A stretch of 64,000 nt of DNA from Combretum micranthum (lineage: Eukaryota; Streptophyta; Magnoliopsida; Myrtales; Combretaceae). The notes under the pieces were generated by a model. It was not told where the DNA came from. It ran no database searches and saw only the letters and a list, made by a program, of their open reading frames with translations. The first letter of the stretch is position 1. The number at the start of each line of letters is the position of its first letter. Shown one piece after another: positions 10,451 to 23,000 of this stretch. The DNA lies in NCBI GenBank assembly GCA_024138025.1, contig JAMXBD010000014.1, positions 930,001 through 994,000 on the forward strand. Reading direction: 5' to 3'. Made by a program: the position numbers and the translations under genes.

Positions 10451-13400
10451 TTTTTGTTGGAACTAAAATAGATCTTGGACTTTCTAACATTTCCTCACTA
10501 TTATTATACTACTACAAGTCTTTTATGTACATAAGATAAAAATCTATGGCATTTATGTGTTCAAAACAACTAGATCTAGTATATCATGCAAGTCATGAAT
10601 GCAAATGCAACATCAAATTATGTAGATGTGGTTAATAAATGAATACATGCACAAAATATCAATAATAACAACATAAAACAATAATATAGCAAAATAATAG
10701 TAAAACAACTTAAATATCAAAATCCACAACATTGTGATGACAAGAATATCATGCTTTAGTATTTCCACATCCCTAGCATAAAGCTCATTGGGATTTTTGT
10801 GAAACCACACATGTATAATTTTTGCCATTACATGTTTTATTGTGATAAGATCAAGATCTATTACCTATTTAGTGTATGGAGCTAGAAAAACTTGAAGAAA
10901 TGGGTGTGTGTGTGAGAGAGAGAGAGAGAGGGTCACGGCACAAGAGAGGGAGAGGAGGAAAGAAAAAAATTTTGCAAGAGTTTTCACTTAAGAGAAAAGA
11001 GAGAAAAGTAAAAAGTGAAAGACTGAAAGGGTATTTATAGAAATGAAATTAGGATTTGTTTTGATTAAATAAAAGGAGAAAAAATAAACAAAATGTGGAG
11101 AGAGAGGACAAAGCGGGGGGTGGGGGGTGGGTGGGGTGTTGTGTGGTGGTGGGGTGGTGGTTTTTAGGGGAGAGAGAGATGTTTGATTTGTTTTGTTTTG
11201 TAATAAAATTCAAATTTAATAAGTAATTTAAGTAATAAAGTGTATTGGAAAAGTAAATTTGTAAGGAAAATAATGTAAGATTATAAGAATAGGGTATAGG
11301 TGGTTGTACTTGTGAATGGTGTAATTAGAAATCATAAAGTATATTGGACAATTAAATTACCAATAGTAATGAAAATACAATAAAAAGGCTATAACTGAAA
11401 CTTTTATAAACCGAAAAATTATATAACTAATTATTCTGAAATCTTATGAAATTACGAATCTAACGGTACTGATAGCATATTTTTGGTATATCGAGCCTCA
11501 GGACACGCTTTTCAAAGTCTATATCTGATCGGGTTCGAAATAAGCCAAAAATTTACCAATCTGATATTTTAAAGCATCCTAATATTATTATGAACCAATC
11601 TACACTCTCCAGTCATATTTCGACTTCTCGGTTTAGGAACATGAGATTGCTGGATCTAAACTGCTAGGGTTTCCTAAAGATTTGTTGACTTAGGATTTCC
11701 AGTTGACTTTCCGGCTTAGAGTTTAAGCTTGAAATTACTCTAAAAATTAGGGGTTTTATAATAATTCTTCTACTGACTTTCTTCGTTACATTTTGAAGAG
11801 TGTTTGACAGATATGTGAGGATAAGCCCGGCAAGATTTTCGTTATTCAAATAAATCTGAATAATTCTTCCAACAACATTCTTCCGATGGAGATAAGCTTT
11901 AAAGAATATCTAGTGTTGATCGTGATCCTTCTTAAGGTAATCTTTATCTTCATCTAAGCTTCTTTTCAGAACCATAAAAATTAGATACGTGATATCTGTA
12001 GATATGAGTAATCTTGTCTTGAAGAAAAATTTCGTATTTGTCCAAACAATATCCGTTTCTATCCTTGAAGAGCTATTTCCGTTTGATGAGAGAAAAATTG
12101 AAAATTCACTTAAATCCCTTTGGATAATATCCTACTTTAGTGGAACAAATAAGTACATTACTCAAATATACTTATTATCTCAAAGCTAGGTCTTCAATAT
12201 AATCATCTGTACTTAATTAAGATATAATTGATCTCATCTGGGAAGATGAGCAATAGCTTCGTGAAACCAGATTTGTTTTCCAAAATTTAAGTAAAAGTTC
12301 TGTCAAACCTTCTATGTTTTTGGTGTTGTTTACTTATAGCTAACCTTTTGAAAATCCTTCTGTGAACCACGATATAATAGATTTTCTAGTTCCTTTGTAT
12401 ATGAATTCTTTTGATACTACTTTGTGAAAGCTTCTAGGATATGTTTCACTTAATATAATCATAAAGGAACTTTTCATACAATATCTTAGTTCATTTGTTC
12501 TTCTAACTAAAGTTTTGTAAAATCTTCTAAAAAATTTCATGTGCACTTAACAAAGTAATTAGATTTCTTTACTTGTTTTGTTATCATCAAAACTTAATTG
12601 TTAAAGAATCAACAAGTATACTTAGGGAATAAAATTTGAGAATAACTTAGAAAGACTAATGCTTTTTAATAAAAAAAATTATCTTTTAGGAATTAAGGAA
12701 AACAACTTATTTCCAAACAACTTAAAATAATTTTGGCAAACTTCACTTTTCAACTACCAATACAAGATTGTTTTATGAAAAATCATTGGTTAAGATAACA
12801 TCATTAGGATCATGTGTATAATATGAGTTGCATATGTATTAAAAGTATTAAAAGAATTTTTCAACTATATATATACACACACACACATGATTTCTATGGG
12901 ATTTTTGGTTGATACAAAGTTAGAAAAATCATGTTTTAAAGGCTGGAATTTTCGTATTGATTTTGTACCGTATCTTTTAGGAACCCAAATGATCTTTTAT
13001 GAATAAAATAACCTTAGAAATAGATAGATCTTTTCGAGTAGGTAGAAAATGATATATAATATGTGAAATTCCAAGTTAAAATGAGCAAGTTATAGCAGTT
13101 TTAAGTTGAAATTTCACTCTACATGATTTTTTACGAACTTAGTGAAATAGAATACAAGTTTAAGTAGAACTTTCAAGAAATACTCATTTTGGGTATTTCT
13201 CTTGTTTAGGTGACGTGGAGTCTTAGCTTCCCTACCTAGAGGATTATTTTGACTAGAAGCTATCTACTGCCATGGCTAAGTGAGTTTAAATTATTACATT
13301 TTTTTACTTACGTTTTTGCTCATAGATTAGCGGCACTAGAACTAGGAAAAGATAAAAATATAATAGCGCATGTGCTTTACTTATATGATTGAAATTATGT

Positions 13401-14373
13401 TAAGTATATCGAAGCAGGAATTATTAACTAATCATTATATGATTTAGTATAGAAATAAATTGTTTGCAAAATCTATGATCACTTTTAAAATATCTAATAT
13501 TATGCCATGATTTTTAAATAAAGTGATTCATGCGTGACACGTAGTGAGTTACATTGCATTTATTACTATATCCTTGGTGGGACAAGGGCATAGTAATGAG
13601 GGCCGTAGAACCCAAAATTATACTCTATGGCAAATGATCGGCCGTAATAAAATGGTGGGTGGACACTTGAAATAACTACATTTTAGCGGCTAGTAGTGGC
13701 TCGTATAAACACTTCAAAAACTTCATTTTTCAATTATGGCCTTGTTGCCTGGAACATCTAACCCCGAATAGAGGGGTAAATCCATTCAACATATGATTCT
13801 CGGAAAATCATATGTATTGTCTGCTCACGTGTTTGATTGCATCTCATATGCTTGTTTAAATAACTTGTTTGAATATGATTGTCCAAGTACTTTATTTGTG
13901 GAATTAATTCTCACTAAGCAAGCAAGCTTACCCCCTTATAGATATTTATTGCAGTACCCCTACTTATGGTTGACGCCACAGGGATATTTCTCTCAAGTAC
14001 TACCTTTTGGACTAAGGAGTTTTTGGATGAAGTCAAAGACTAGTAATAGACTTAAACTTCTAAGTAAATCTCCAATGTATTTATTTTGAATAGACTATAT
14101 TGGACTTTATCTTTTGATAGGGGGAATACCCCTTTAATATTTTGTAAGACCTTATATTTCCATATTTAAGATGCTTATATTATGACTTCCATTCTTAATT
14201 ACCATTATGAATATATTCTTAAACAACTTGTTTCAAAGTTAGTCCTCTATGATCGTGAAGGTGCGTCTTACAACCAATATCAAAGCTTTTTGGATGACTG
14301 AGGTTGTTATACTTAGGCTTTAATATTAAGTATGGCGAACTGTCATATTTAGGGTATCCTATGGGGCGTGACA

Positions 14374-14959
14374 TAATCTCATAAAAAAATGGCATAAGAT
14401 AAGGGCTTGAGGTAAATGAGAGTTATTCAAATCTAAGACAACTACTATGGTTATATAAAAGATTAAAAATAGAATTGCCAAATTAGTAACCCAAATATAA
14501 AATACAACTCTCTTTTGTTCTCGCAATTTAGGAGCATTTAAGCTACCCATTTTACTACTTGGTCAAGGATATCTATTATCTACAACATTGGTAATCAGTA
14601 CAATGTTAGGATTACCTTGTTACAACAAATTCAATCTTTAAGTGTCATTTTGGGGAAAGTAAAAAAGAGGCCTAAAAATGATTTTGTGTGTAGCTCATTT
14701 ATTATAACATCACTTGTTATAATAGCTTAAAAGGACTTCATAAAAGGGTAAATGTTTTATTATTATCTTTTCATGAGCATGTAAAAAAAAAAAAGCTATA
14801 ATCTCTCAAACTATATAGTTAAAAAAACAAAAAGGAAAAAAAAATTCTTTGTAGGATTAGCTCTTTATAACATTTAATCTAACCTCTAAGCAACAGTAGT
14901 CCACCAAACTTTCTCTCTCTTTATCACTCTCTTTCTTTGCAACATTTTCTTCATTAACC
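14374..14959. other. intergenic DNA, nothing recognised
   Basis: AT-rich flank of the nested LTR block. Short open frames only. Confidence 0.4.
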
Positions 14960-15262
14960 CCTCCATTAACAATTATTCTTATCCAAGATACCCGCCAATC
15001 AATAATCATTTATCTTATCATTACCTTCTTCTTCATCAGTCCCTACCATTCTTTTCTCTCCATTAGTAGTGACTCTCGGCCAAGACATCTACGATTTCAT
15101 AATCATCTCTCTATTCAACACCCACGAGTCAACAATCATCTCTCTTATCATTACCTTCTTCCTCATCAGCCCCCACTACTTCTTTCTCTTCACATCTCTC
15201 TCTCCATTAACAGTGATTCTCAACCAAGACATTTAAGGTTTGGTAGCCATCTCACTATTTGT
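14960..15262. repeat. CT-rich tandem duplication of about 150 bp
   Basis: The string ttatcattaccttcttc(c/t)tcatcag is followed by ctctccatta, gtgactct and ccaagacat. This order occurs near 15018-15090 and again near 15147-15235. A weaker third version may precede it. Pyrimidine-rich and non-coding. Confidence 0.6.
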
Positions 15263-15594
15263 CTTTTTCTCCCTTGCTAGCCTCACTCAACTCAATGTAC
15301 GTAAGTTGCAATCAATTTCTTTTCTTTAAGGGGAAGGAGTAGACTACCCCCAAGAAAATCAAATGTATAGTTAAACAAATTTTATCTTAAGACTGTAAAT
15401 ATAATTAAGGATACTCATAAATCCTTAATAGGTTTATAGGTTACCTGTATCGTATATTCAAATAGATAAATGAGGCATTGTAAGTTGTAACAATAAAACA
15501 AAATTGTATAGATTTAAAAGAAAAGGTCAATCTTATGGGGAACGTTCTCAGTGTTTTATATATTATAATCAATTTTTTGTACATAGCTATCTTC
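15263..15594. other. intergenic DNA, nothing recognised
   Basis: No supported feature before the copia relic. Confidence 0.35.
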
Positions 15595-15817
15595 TATAAA
15601 GAATAGTATTGTATTATAGTGTAGGACTATTTTATTTATTAGCACGTGTTTACTCTTGCACATGTGTCAATCATCATGTATATATGTATTATCCTAACAA
15701 AATATTAACTAACTCATTCATTTTTCCTACTCACATACAAAATAGTCCCTCTCATGACAATACACTTATTTTTCTTCAAAATGTTGATCCAATGTATCAC
15801 AAATTAAATTTAGATTA
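15595..15817 (+). mobile_element. 5' LTR of a Ty1/copia relic
   Basis: It matches the interrupted 3' LTR starting at 17949 (aaagaatagtattgtatt, atttattaacatgtgtttactct and later aactaactcattcattttt). The length of about 220 bp is short but usual for small copia LTRs. The initial TG has become TA. A degenerate initiator-tRNA-Met primer site follows at once. Confidence 0.65.
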
Positions 15818-15830
15818 AGTACCAGAGCTT
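15818..15830 (+). promoter_or_regulatory. degenerate primer-binding site for initiator tRNA-Met
   Basis: The sequence aagtaccagagc differs little from the usual copia primer site. It sits directly after the 5' LTR and before the gag remnant. Confidence 0.55.
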
Positions 15831-15915
15831 CAGTTCGGGTAAGATTGATACTTTTTTTATAAGTTTTCAATCTTCAATCTTTCTTTTTCTTTTTTCCTTT
15901 CAATCGATTTAAAGT

Positions 15916-16905
15916 GTGAATACAAGAAATAAAATTGTCCAACAAATGACTTGTGATCCTACATATCTCTTGGGATCAAATAACCCAAGGATTGTGATTG
16001 CTACTATAGTTTTCAATGGACTAAAATTTCTAGGATTGATCTATTCAATTCGTCCAGCATTAGGAAAAAATTCAAAGCTCGGGTATATAGATGGGATCTA
16101 CATTAAACTGGATAATGATAATGTTAAATTGTAACATTGAACAAGATGTCATAACATGATTAGATGTGGGATCTTAAATTCAATGATAAAGGAGCTAGCA
16201 CAAAGCTTTGTGTATGCACAATCAATGAAGGAACTATAGGATGACGTAATTGAGAGATATGGATAGGCAAATGGTTCATTGATTTACCAAATCCAACATG
16301 AAATAACAAATGTACGAGAAGAAAATTCTTCAATAACTTTATATCATGATAGATTGAAGACGCTTTGGGATAAATTAAGTTATTTGAGTCTTCTTCCAGA
16401 ATGTTCATGTGGTGCACTTAATTCTTGTAATCGTCATGTGTTTGAGAAAATTATGGAGGTTGAGAACAGGAATCGCTTGATGCACTTCCTTATGGGTCTC
16501 AACAAATCCTTTGAGCATGTAAGGAGTCACATATTGTCATTGGATTCATTACCTACAATTAACCACGCTTATTATCTCTTTTATCAAGTTGACATACAAA
16601 GCAGTTTTCACGTATGGCTATTTCCTCTAATGATGCTTTAGCATGTGTTGTTAAGCCATAGCAACAACCTTTTGATAAAAGAGATAAGAAGAGCGGACTT
16701 GCTTGATGTCTTATGTGCCTTATTGTAAGAAAGCACGGCATTTGGTTGAAATTTATTTTGAATTAGCGGGATATCCTGAATGGTATAAATGAAAGAAGGA
16801 TCAAAGAACTTTGAGGATGGCTGCACAGGTGGAGCATTGTTCTGAAACTCCAGTTGATAATTTCAGTTTTGATGTTTAGTTGCAAGAAAAGGAGATGCAA
16901 AGTAA
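15916..16905 (+). pseudogene. Ty1/copia gag remnant
   Basis: Gag packages element RNA. The first part, in one frame at 15916-16134, has the N-terminal gag pattern: a DP(T)YL opening and a lysine-rich LGYIDG segment. A second part at about 16175-16640 resembles the copia UBN2-type gag helix region (ITLYHDRLKTLWDKL, then MHFLMGLNKSFEHVRSHIL). A third, around 16690-16790, ends with ELAGYPEWYK, the usual tail of the zinc-knuckle region. Frames change between the parts and stops interrupt them. No protease, integrase or reverse transcriptase follows, so pol is deleted. Clearly dead. Confidence 0.75.
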
Positions 16906-18045
16906 GCGATAGAAAATAGTGAGATGGTGAATAAAATCTAATTGCATGTATTGTGGATGCTTAGAAGATGCAACATGAATGTAGATGGTCTGCCATCCTC
17001 ATCCGTTAACTTCATAAGTCAAGTTTCTACCTCTTTTGTAGGTTCTTATAGTCGAATTGATAATGTAATGAGTGATTAGATACTTGATATAGGCTATAGA
17101 CCACATTGTACCATTTGAAGATCTTTTGAACAATAAAAGATCATGCTAAGAAGAAGCAACATGAATGGGATGTTATCCCATTTTGGTTAGATTACCCGAT
17201 GGAAGTGCAAAGACAGTTCATGTAATTGGAACTATCGCACTAACAAAACACATTATTTTATATAATGTGTTTCTTATATTGATTTCAAATATAACCTACT
17301 TTCCATATAAAAGCTACTCACACACTCTAACATAGCTATTATTGTTTCAAGTTAAGACATCTAGTGAAGTAATTGCAAGGGCAAAAGCTAGAAATGGACT
17401 TCATGTAATAAAGTTGCAATTTTGTTTACTTCTTGATTGTGTTAGGCACTCGTCTATACTTTCTTCATGTATTATACATTTTAGTAAAGGTTTTGTTTCT
17501 CTTAAGTTGTTACATAGTCATCTTTGACATATTTCATTTTCTAGATTGAAACATTTTCCACATTGTAATGTTTCTTTTAATAAAGAATTGATTTATGATA
17601 CATGTCCTTTAGCTAAATCACATTGATTTCCCTTTCATTCTAGTTCTTCTTGTTCCACTTCATTTTTTGATTATAGGATAAATATCACATTTGGTATCTC
17701 AACTTTACCAATTTATGCAATTAACTATTTAAAGTTTAAAAGTGATAATATACTACCTAAGAACTTTTTGAGTTCATTTATAGAACTCATATGAGGTAAT
17801 TAATTGCAAAAATGAGTAAAATACAGATAGCTAATTGCAAAATTTGACAAAATTTGGTTAATTAATTGCACAAGTGAGTAAAATTTAGGTAGTAAGTCAA
17901 CAATTTTATATTTTAAGTGTAATGAGTATTATGTAGTTAACTAGCAGCTGTAAAGAATAGTATTGTATTGGAATGCACAATTACTCTATTTATTAACATG
18001 TGTTTACTCTAGTACACATGCCAATCATAGTGTGTATATATATGT

Positions 18046-19834
18046 TGATAAGTCTCTTTTACTCTATATTTTTTATGGGAATTTGAGCTCATTTTTTATG
18101 CAATTTTGATTAAATTCCCATGAATCTTCTGCTTTTGATATTAATTGTTGTTTTATAGCTCATTGAATCTGAAGAAGAAGAAACGAAGCGTTTTTATTAT
18201 ATTCGAAGCTGAACAACAAACAAAGTCGAAGTTGGACAAAGTCAAGCCTTGCCAAAATCCTCATCGTGGCCAAAAGTGAAGTAAAACAAGGAAAATGATC
18301 TGTCGTACCTCAATTTCGAGCCCTCAACATGACCCTCGACAAGTCTTACGAGGTTATCGAATCTTAATCTGCAAAAAAGCCTTTGTCAAGCCTCAATGTC
18401 AGACATCATATTTTGACCCTCGATAGCTACTATTTGAAGGCCAATTTTTGCTAAATCAATGCCAAGACTCAAGTCTTTAAGCCCTCTATGCACCCAAATT
18501 CACCCTTAATAGATGGATGGACAAAAACGCAAGTACTTTACGTATTTTAAACGTCGACCCTCACTTCTTTATCATCTTGAGCACTCGACCAAGCAACAAT
18601 GTGACCCACAACAATCAAATACATGATCAAACGTGCACGTGGGAAGAAGAAAGAACTCAATTATAAAGAATCTACCACGTCAGTAATAAATCGGTCATAC
18701 TTTCTGTGCCCTGAGCCTATAAATAAAAGGGCAAGAATGCGTTGTAGAAAACACTGTACATGTTTTTTTTTTTTTTTTTTTGGTAAATAACCCTACTATG
18801 GCTTAGAGAAAAAGAATTCTAAGGCGAAAGAAACCCATTTCTTCTTGCTTTAGAGGACTCGTAGTTTATGGATAAAATCATTTTAAACCTGATATTTGTA
18901 ATTTTTGCAAGATTCTAAGCTTTAATTGAATTATTCTTCAATTTGCTATTATTTCTTCTGAATCTTGTGCTTTAATGTTTAAATCCGAGAAATAATCTCC
19001 TACAGCTAAGGATTTATGAATCCAATTCCTGATTCATGAGATTTCAAATACACTTTCAAGATTAATTGACTAGGTATTTGTAATCAGTAGCTTGCTTTGT
19101 TTTTTAGGTCTAACTGTGTGGTGCACCGTGTTAGATTCATGCTTTGATTTCAATTAAATAGCCGAGAGGTCATTCTCTTAAATAGATCTATGAATACTAA
19201 TGGGGTTGATCTAATTTACCTCGAGAGAGGATAGGTGAAAACTTTTTGTCACTTGTTTTTAAAATTCATTGAGTTGGTTTTTCAAACAAAGGATTCTTGT
19301 TATTTATGTGGGTCTAACATTTAGATCTAGAACTACTGACTTCAAGAGAAGCTTTAGTTTAACTCGGTGAATCAGACATTACAAATATCCCAATCAAACA
19401 ATTCTCTCGGAGTAATTTCTCTTATGGAATCACATGATAAGGAGTTGGTATAGTAAACCCTGAGCTGCCGTTTTGCAAAAATTACAAACCCATTTTTCTC
19501 AATTTTATCCAGCAAACGTTTGTGAATATTTCCATTAACCTAGCCTAGCTTTTGTTTTTTTTTTTTTTTCCAGTTATGAGTTTCTAAATTTTACCTTCGC
19601 TAGATAATGAATGGAATGTGAATATAATAGCTGCCGCCAATCCCTTAGGATCCGACCTAATTCTTTATATACTACTTCGATAGGTGTGCTTGCCATGGAT
19701 GTTAGAAGTTGCTAAATCGAAGTTGAAAAGAACCAATTGGTTTTATAAAATTTGAAAACTTCAATCGAAGTTGAAAAGAACTAATTGGTTTTATAAAATT
19801 TGAAAACTTCAACTTCGAGTTGTGATTTTAAAAA
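18046..19834 (+). mobile_element. LTR-type insertion (solo LTR, probably Ty3/gypsy) with TSD TATGT
   Basis: It starts TGATAAGTCTC and is flanked by TATGT at 18041-18045 and 19835-19839. It contains a TATA box (CCTATAAATAAAAGG, about 18717-18731) and the cccttaggatccgacc-type sequence found near the end of many gypsy LTRs. The right border does not end in CA and carries a 48-bp duplication, so the last 120 bp may be altered. No coding region. Confidence 0.6.
19716..19811. repeat. 48-bp tandem duplication
   Basis: Two copies (19716-19763 and 19764-19811) beginning atcgaagttgaaaagaac differ at one or two bases. They lie at the right end of the LTR insertion. Confidence 0.9.
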
Positions 19835-20004
19835 TATGTGTTATACAACTCACCCAACACAGAACAACTAGTTGTCTTAACAGAATGGTAACTAACTCAT
19901 TCATTTTTCCAACTTGCATGTAAAATAATTTTGATTCTTATAAGAGAACATTTCCTTTTCTTCAAGATCTTGATTCAACAAATCACAAAGTAGATTCAAA
20001 TTCA

Positions 20005-23000
20005 TAACTAGTGCTTAATAATATCGATCGTTTAGGAATTAAAATTTTTAATTTTTTTTTGTGTTTATTGTCCAATTAAGTTGTAAGATATTTGGTTATG
20101 TAGTGCTTAAAACTATAGATCTAAATATTTACTAGCAAAAATTAGTATAGTTAACCTAATTGTGAATGATTATAATTAAAAAATTATTTAAATTCGATTG
20201 AGATGTTGAACTACACAATTGTAAGGAATTTGAAGTGGAAGAGATTCATTTAAAGTTTTGACTTGGACACAGTCATTGACAATACCAAATAATGTTTTTG
20301 CGAATAAGAAAAGTCACTTGCGCTCTCCTTGTATTGGCTAATTAGGAAGAGATATGTCCTAAGTATGTATGCAAGAAATATTATACTATCTGTAGACTTT
20401 TGTGATGAGAATTTTTTTAATTTGTTGAGACACGATTTGATTATTGCTTTTGTCATTATTTCAAGGTTACCTTTTGATTGACATTGACATTTTTATAATT
20501 TTATCTCAAGAAATAGAGAAAAAAAAAAGGAAAAAGAAATGTGGAAAGTATAAAAGAAAGAAGTTACAATACAGTTATATATGAACCTAATAATAATTTA
20601 TTGCAACACAATGTCGTTTTTCTATTACAAACAGGGATTTCTTCTTTGTCATGGAAGCAAAAATCTAAGTATGGAATACATGTCTCAAACTTCTTAAAAA
20701 CTTAATAACGTCTTGATTTATTATAAAAAAGAACTGTAATAAATGTTACTTATATGAAGGAGAATGGTATTTTAGGGCAACCAAAAACCTATTATCACGA
20801 TTTGCTTCGCCTCAACATAGTTATTTAAGGAATTTGTCAGTAGTATTTTAGGAAGGCCATGGCGACATCAAAAGCAGTATATTATGGTATATATGTGTTG
20901 GGGAGTTGTTACAACTACTAAAACATATTAAAGCTCCCTACTTAGGGGGTGCAAGCTATAGTCACCTTAATAGCTTAAACACCAAAGGTGACCCTATAGT
21001 GGGGCAATTTTAAATGCCTCAAAAGATTTGATTATTCTAGTGCCTAATTATTTTCATATGGAAAGATATGTTCTATTATTAGTTATAATAATCAAATGTT
21101 TAAATAGAGTTTTTGCGATTTTTAAGTCACAAGAGCACTATCATAAAACAATTGCACCCATGACATGGTGCCTTTTAGTGGTTTTTAGAAGGCATTATTG
21201 GGTTTCCAAAAACCCAGTTAAACTTTATAAAATTTTAAAATCAAACTTAAAATTTGTTCCACAACCCCATATGAATATACTATATAGAATAACTTTCCAA
21301 TCATTCAAATTGGGTACCTATAATGATCCCATGAAGGTGCTTGGTATCCTTTCTAAGGTTGAATGGTCCACTAGGGCCTTATGCATTTAGAGAAGATTCT
21401 TCAAAAAAGTTAAAGTCCTCTGATAAGATGTATATATATTTTTTCTTTGCTTTTTTTTTTATCAATTACTTTTATTTAAATTTTGTTTGTAAATTTCTTC
21501 TAAATAATATAAATTAATATTAAGGAATTTTTTTAAGAACTTTCATAATAGATTGGAGAAGTCCTTAAGAAAAAGAGTTCCTTTTAAGATGTTAACATGA
21601 TATTTAAGGATGCTAAATGGGTTTTTACCATTGTGAGTTATCTAAGAGTGAGTCATGGTAGTGAGGTAACTGTGAGATAAGAGATAGTGATGGATATGAA
21701 GTTATGAAAGTAATTATGAAGAGAAATAATGAGTGAAGCTAATTATATTTTTTTATGATAAATAAATAACTTATTATTTTATGATCTTTTATTGAGTATT
21801 GCATGCACAATAAACATTAATATCATATTACATTATATTGAATTTCAATTTCCCATTAATATTTATTTTAGTTTGAAACTCAACCCAAAATTCTATAGGA
21901 TTTCGAAATTAAACTAAAAAGCCATCTCAAGATCATATAGAAAATTGCTCTAGCAAGGTTCTTATAGGGTAAAATATCAAGTATCCTATATTAACTTGTC
22001 TGGTTGTATTCCTATACACTCTTAGTTTATAGATATTGAGTTGATGAGCTTGAAAACTCTTTAGTTTTAGCATTTGTTTAAGAATGTTGATGGTACTTTC
22101 TCAACTAAGCCTCTAAGCCTAAAGTCAACCCATTTAGAAGACAAAATAGATCACTACACATCAAGCTACCCTCTACTACCTTCACTACCTTATAAACACC
22201 AAAGAATTAGAGGGACATGTCCTATATTACATTGATCTACCCCTTCTTATAAATTTTCTTACGATATGTAAGACAAAGGAGCTCTCTTTGATCTTAAACC
22301 TCTCACACACATACAGTTGGCCAAATTCTTGGCTTTAGTAACTAATATAACCACACACTCTCATACCTTATTCATGCGTTATTGACACATTATTCATTCT
22401 CTAAAGTCCTTTACTTTGTTTTAAAGTAGGAACACTATATTGGAAAAAATAGAGAAATTACTAAAATACAAATTGTGAAACTTTAAGCACTAAAGTGTCT
22501 AAATTTAAAAATGAAGGTACTTACATTAACTTTATCCTAAAAGTAGACAAAGCTAAAATTATTATTGTTGTAACTTAATTACATTTAATAATAAAAGATA
22601 ACCATAAAGCTACTAAATAGGGGCAAGCAAAAAAGTGACCTAATTGAATTGATTTGTTAACTAGACCAATATGTTAACCAATATATATATATATATATAT
22701 ATTTACTGTTTGGTGACCAATATGCAAATTTACAGATGATTTGGAGGGTTAAATCAAACCAATTCATAAAACCGGACTAAAACTTTAAAAAAACACTAAA
22801 ATTTACTTGCAACTAAAAATATTTGATGTCATAACTTGGAACTTAAAAGAAGTTTTAGTGTAACTGTATAAAAGAATATGATCATTTATCTTTCATGACC
22901 ATAATTTATAAATTTTATAAAAAGGTTAACTCAATATATATATATATATATAATATTCTGACTTTATGAATACCGTTAATTGTTAATGGATATTTGAGGT

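Larger units (their letters stand above)
7924..11760 (-). mobile_element. inner solo LTR, second copy of the outer long-LTR family in reverse
   Basis: On the minus strand it reads from a promoter segment (11760 to about 10850, TATA at 11030-11040) to an end at 7924 that corresponds to the outer copy's GGGGCGTGACA, here changed by CpG-type transitions (GGGGCATGATA). It aligns by eye with the outer copy at 5405-6300 and 12900-14373 in inverted orientation. Length is about 3.84 kb against about 3.5 kb for the outer copy. The extra length is partly an internal four-copy repeat. The target duplication is not clean (ATATA versus ATAAT), possibly altered by TA slippage at the left border. Confidence 0.65.
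7198..12614 (+). mobile_element. SIRE/Maximus-like Ty1/copia solo LTR, itself interrupted
   Basis: It begins TGTTGGTCC and ends ATCAACA, so the termini are inverted (TGTTG/CAACA). A perfect 5-bp duplication AGTAT flanks it (7193-7197 and 12615-12619). The early run aagaaggggggttaaattg resembles SIRE-type LTRs. Subtracting the inner insertion (7924-11760) leaves about 1.6 kb, a reasonable size for this type. No internal coding region remains, so it is a solo LTR produced by recombination. The family name rests on pattern resemblance only; the borders are well supported. Confidence 0.75.
5405..14373 (+). mobile_element. outer solo LTR of a long-LTR retrotransposon, split by later insertion
   Basis: The 5-bp direct repeat TAATC lies at 5400-5404 and 14374-14378. 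The right end reads GGGGCGTGACA, a usual CA terminus; the left starts TA, probably a mutated TG. A TATA box (CTATAAATACC) at 6086-6096 gives plus orientation. Removing the insertion at 7198-12619 leaves about 3.5 kb. Segments 5405-6300 and 12900-14373 match, in inverted orientation, the inner copy at 7924-11760, which confirms that they belong to one family. No gag or pol is present, so it is best read as a solo LTR. A very long LTR suggests Ty3/gypsy, but the lineage is not determined. Confidence 0.75.
17949..20004 (+). mobile_element. 3' LTR of the Ty1/copia relic, split by an LTR insertion
   Basis: It starts TGTAAAGAATAG and follows the 5' LTR sequence to 18045. It resumes after 19839 with cttaacag, aactaactcattcattttt and tcttcaagat to about 20004. 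A stretch of about 30 bp near 19845 is absent from the 5' LTR. Confidence 0.65.

Noticed and set aside
7911..11896. AGATAAG at 7911-7917 and 11890-11896 as target duplication of the inner LTR
   Set aside because: Seven bases is too long for an LTR element, and the implied ends do not match the outer copy's defined ends at 5405 and 14373.
21028..21390. 120-codon open frame on the plus strand
   Set aside because: No recognisable domain and no supporting neighbours; biased to hydrophobic AT-rich codons, as expected by chance.
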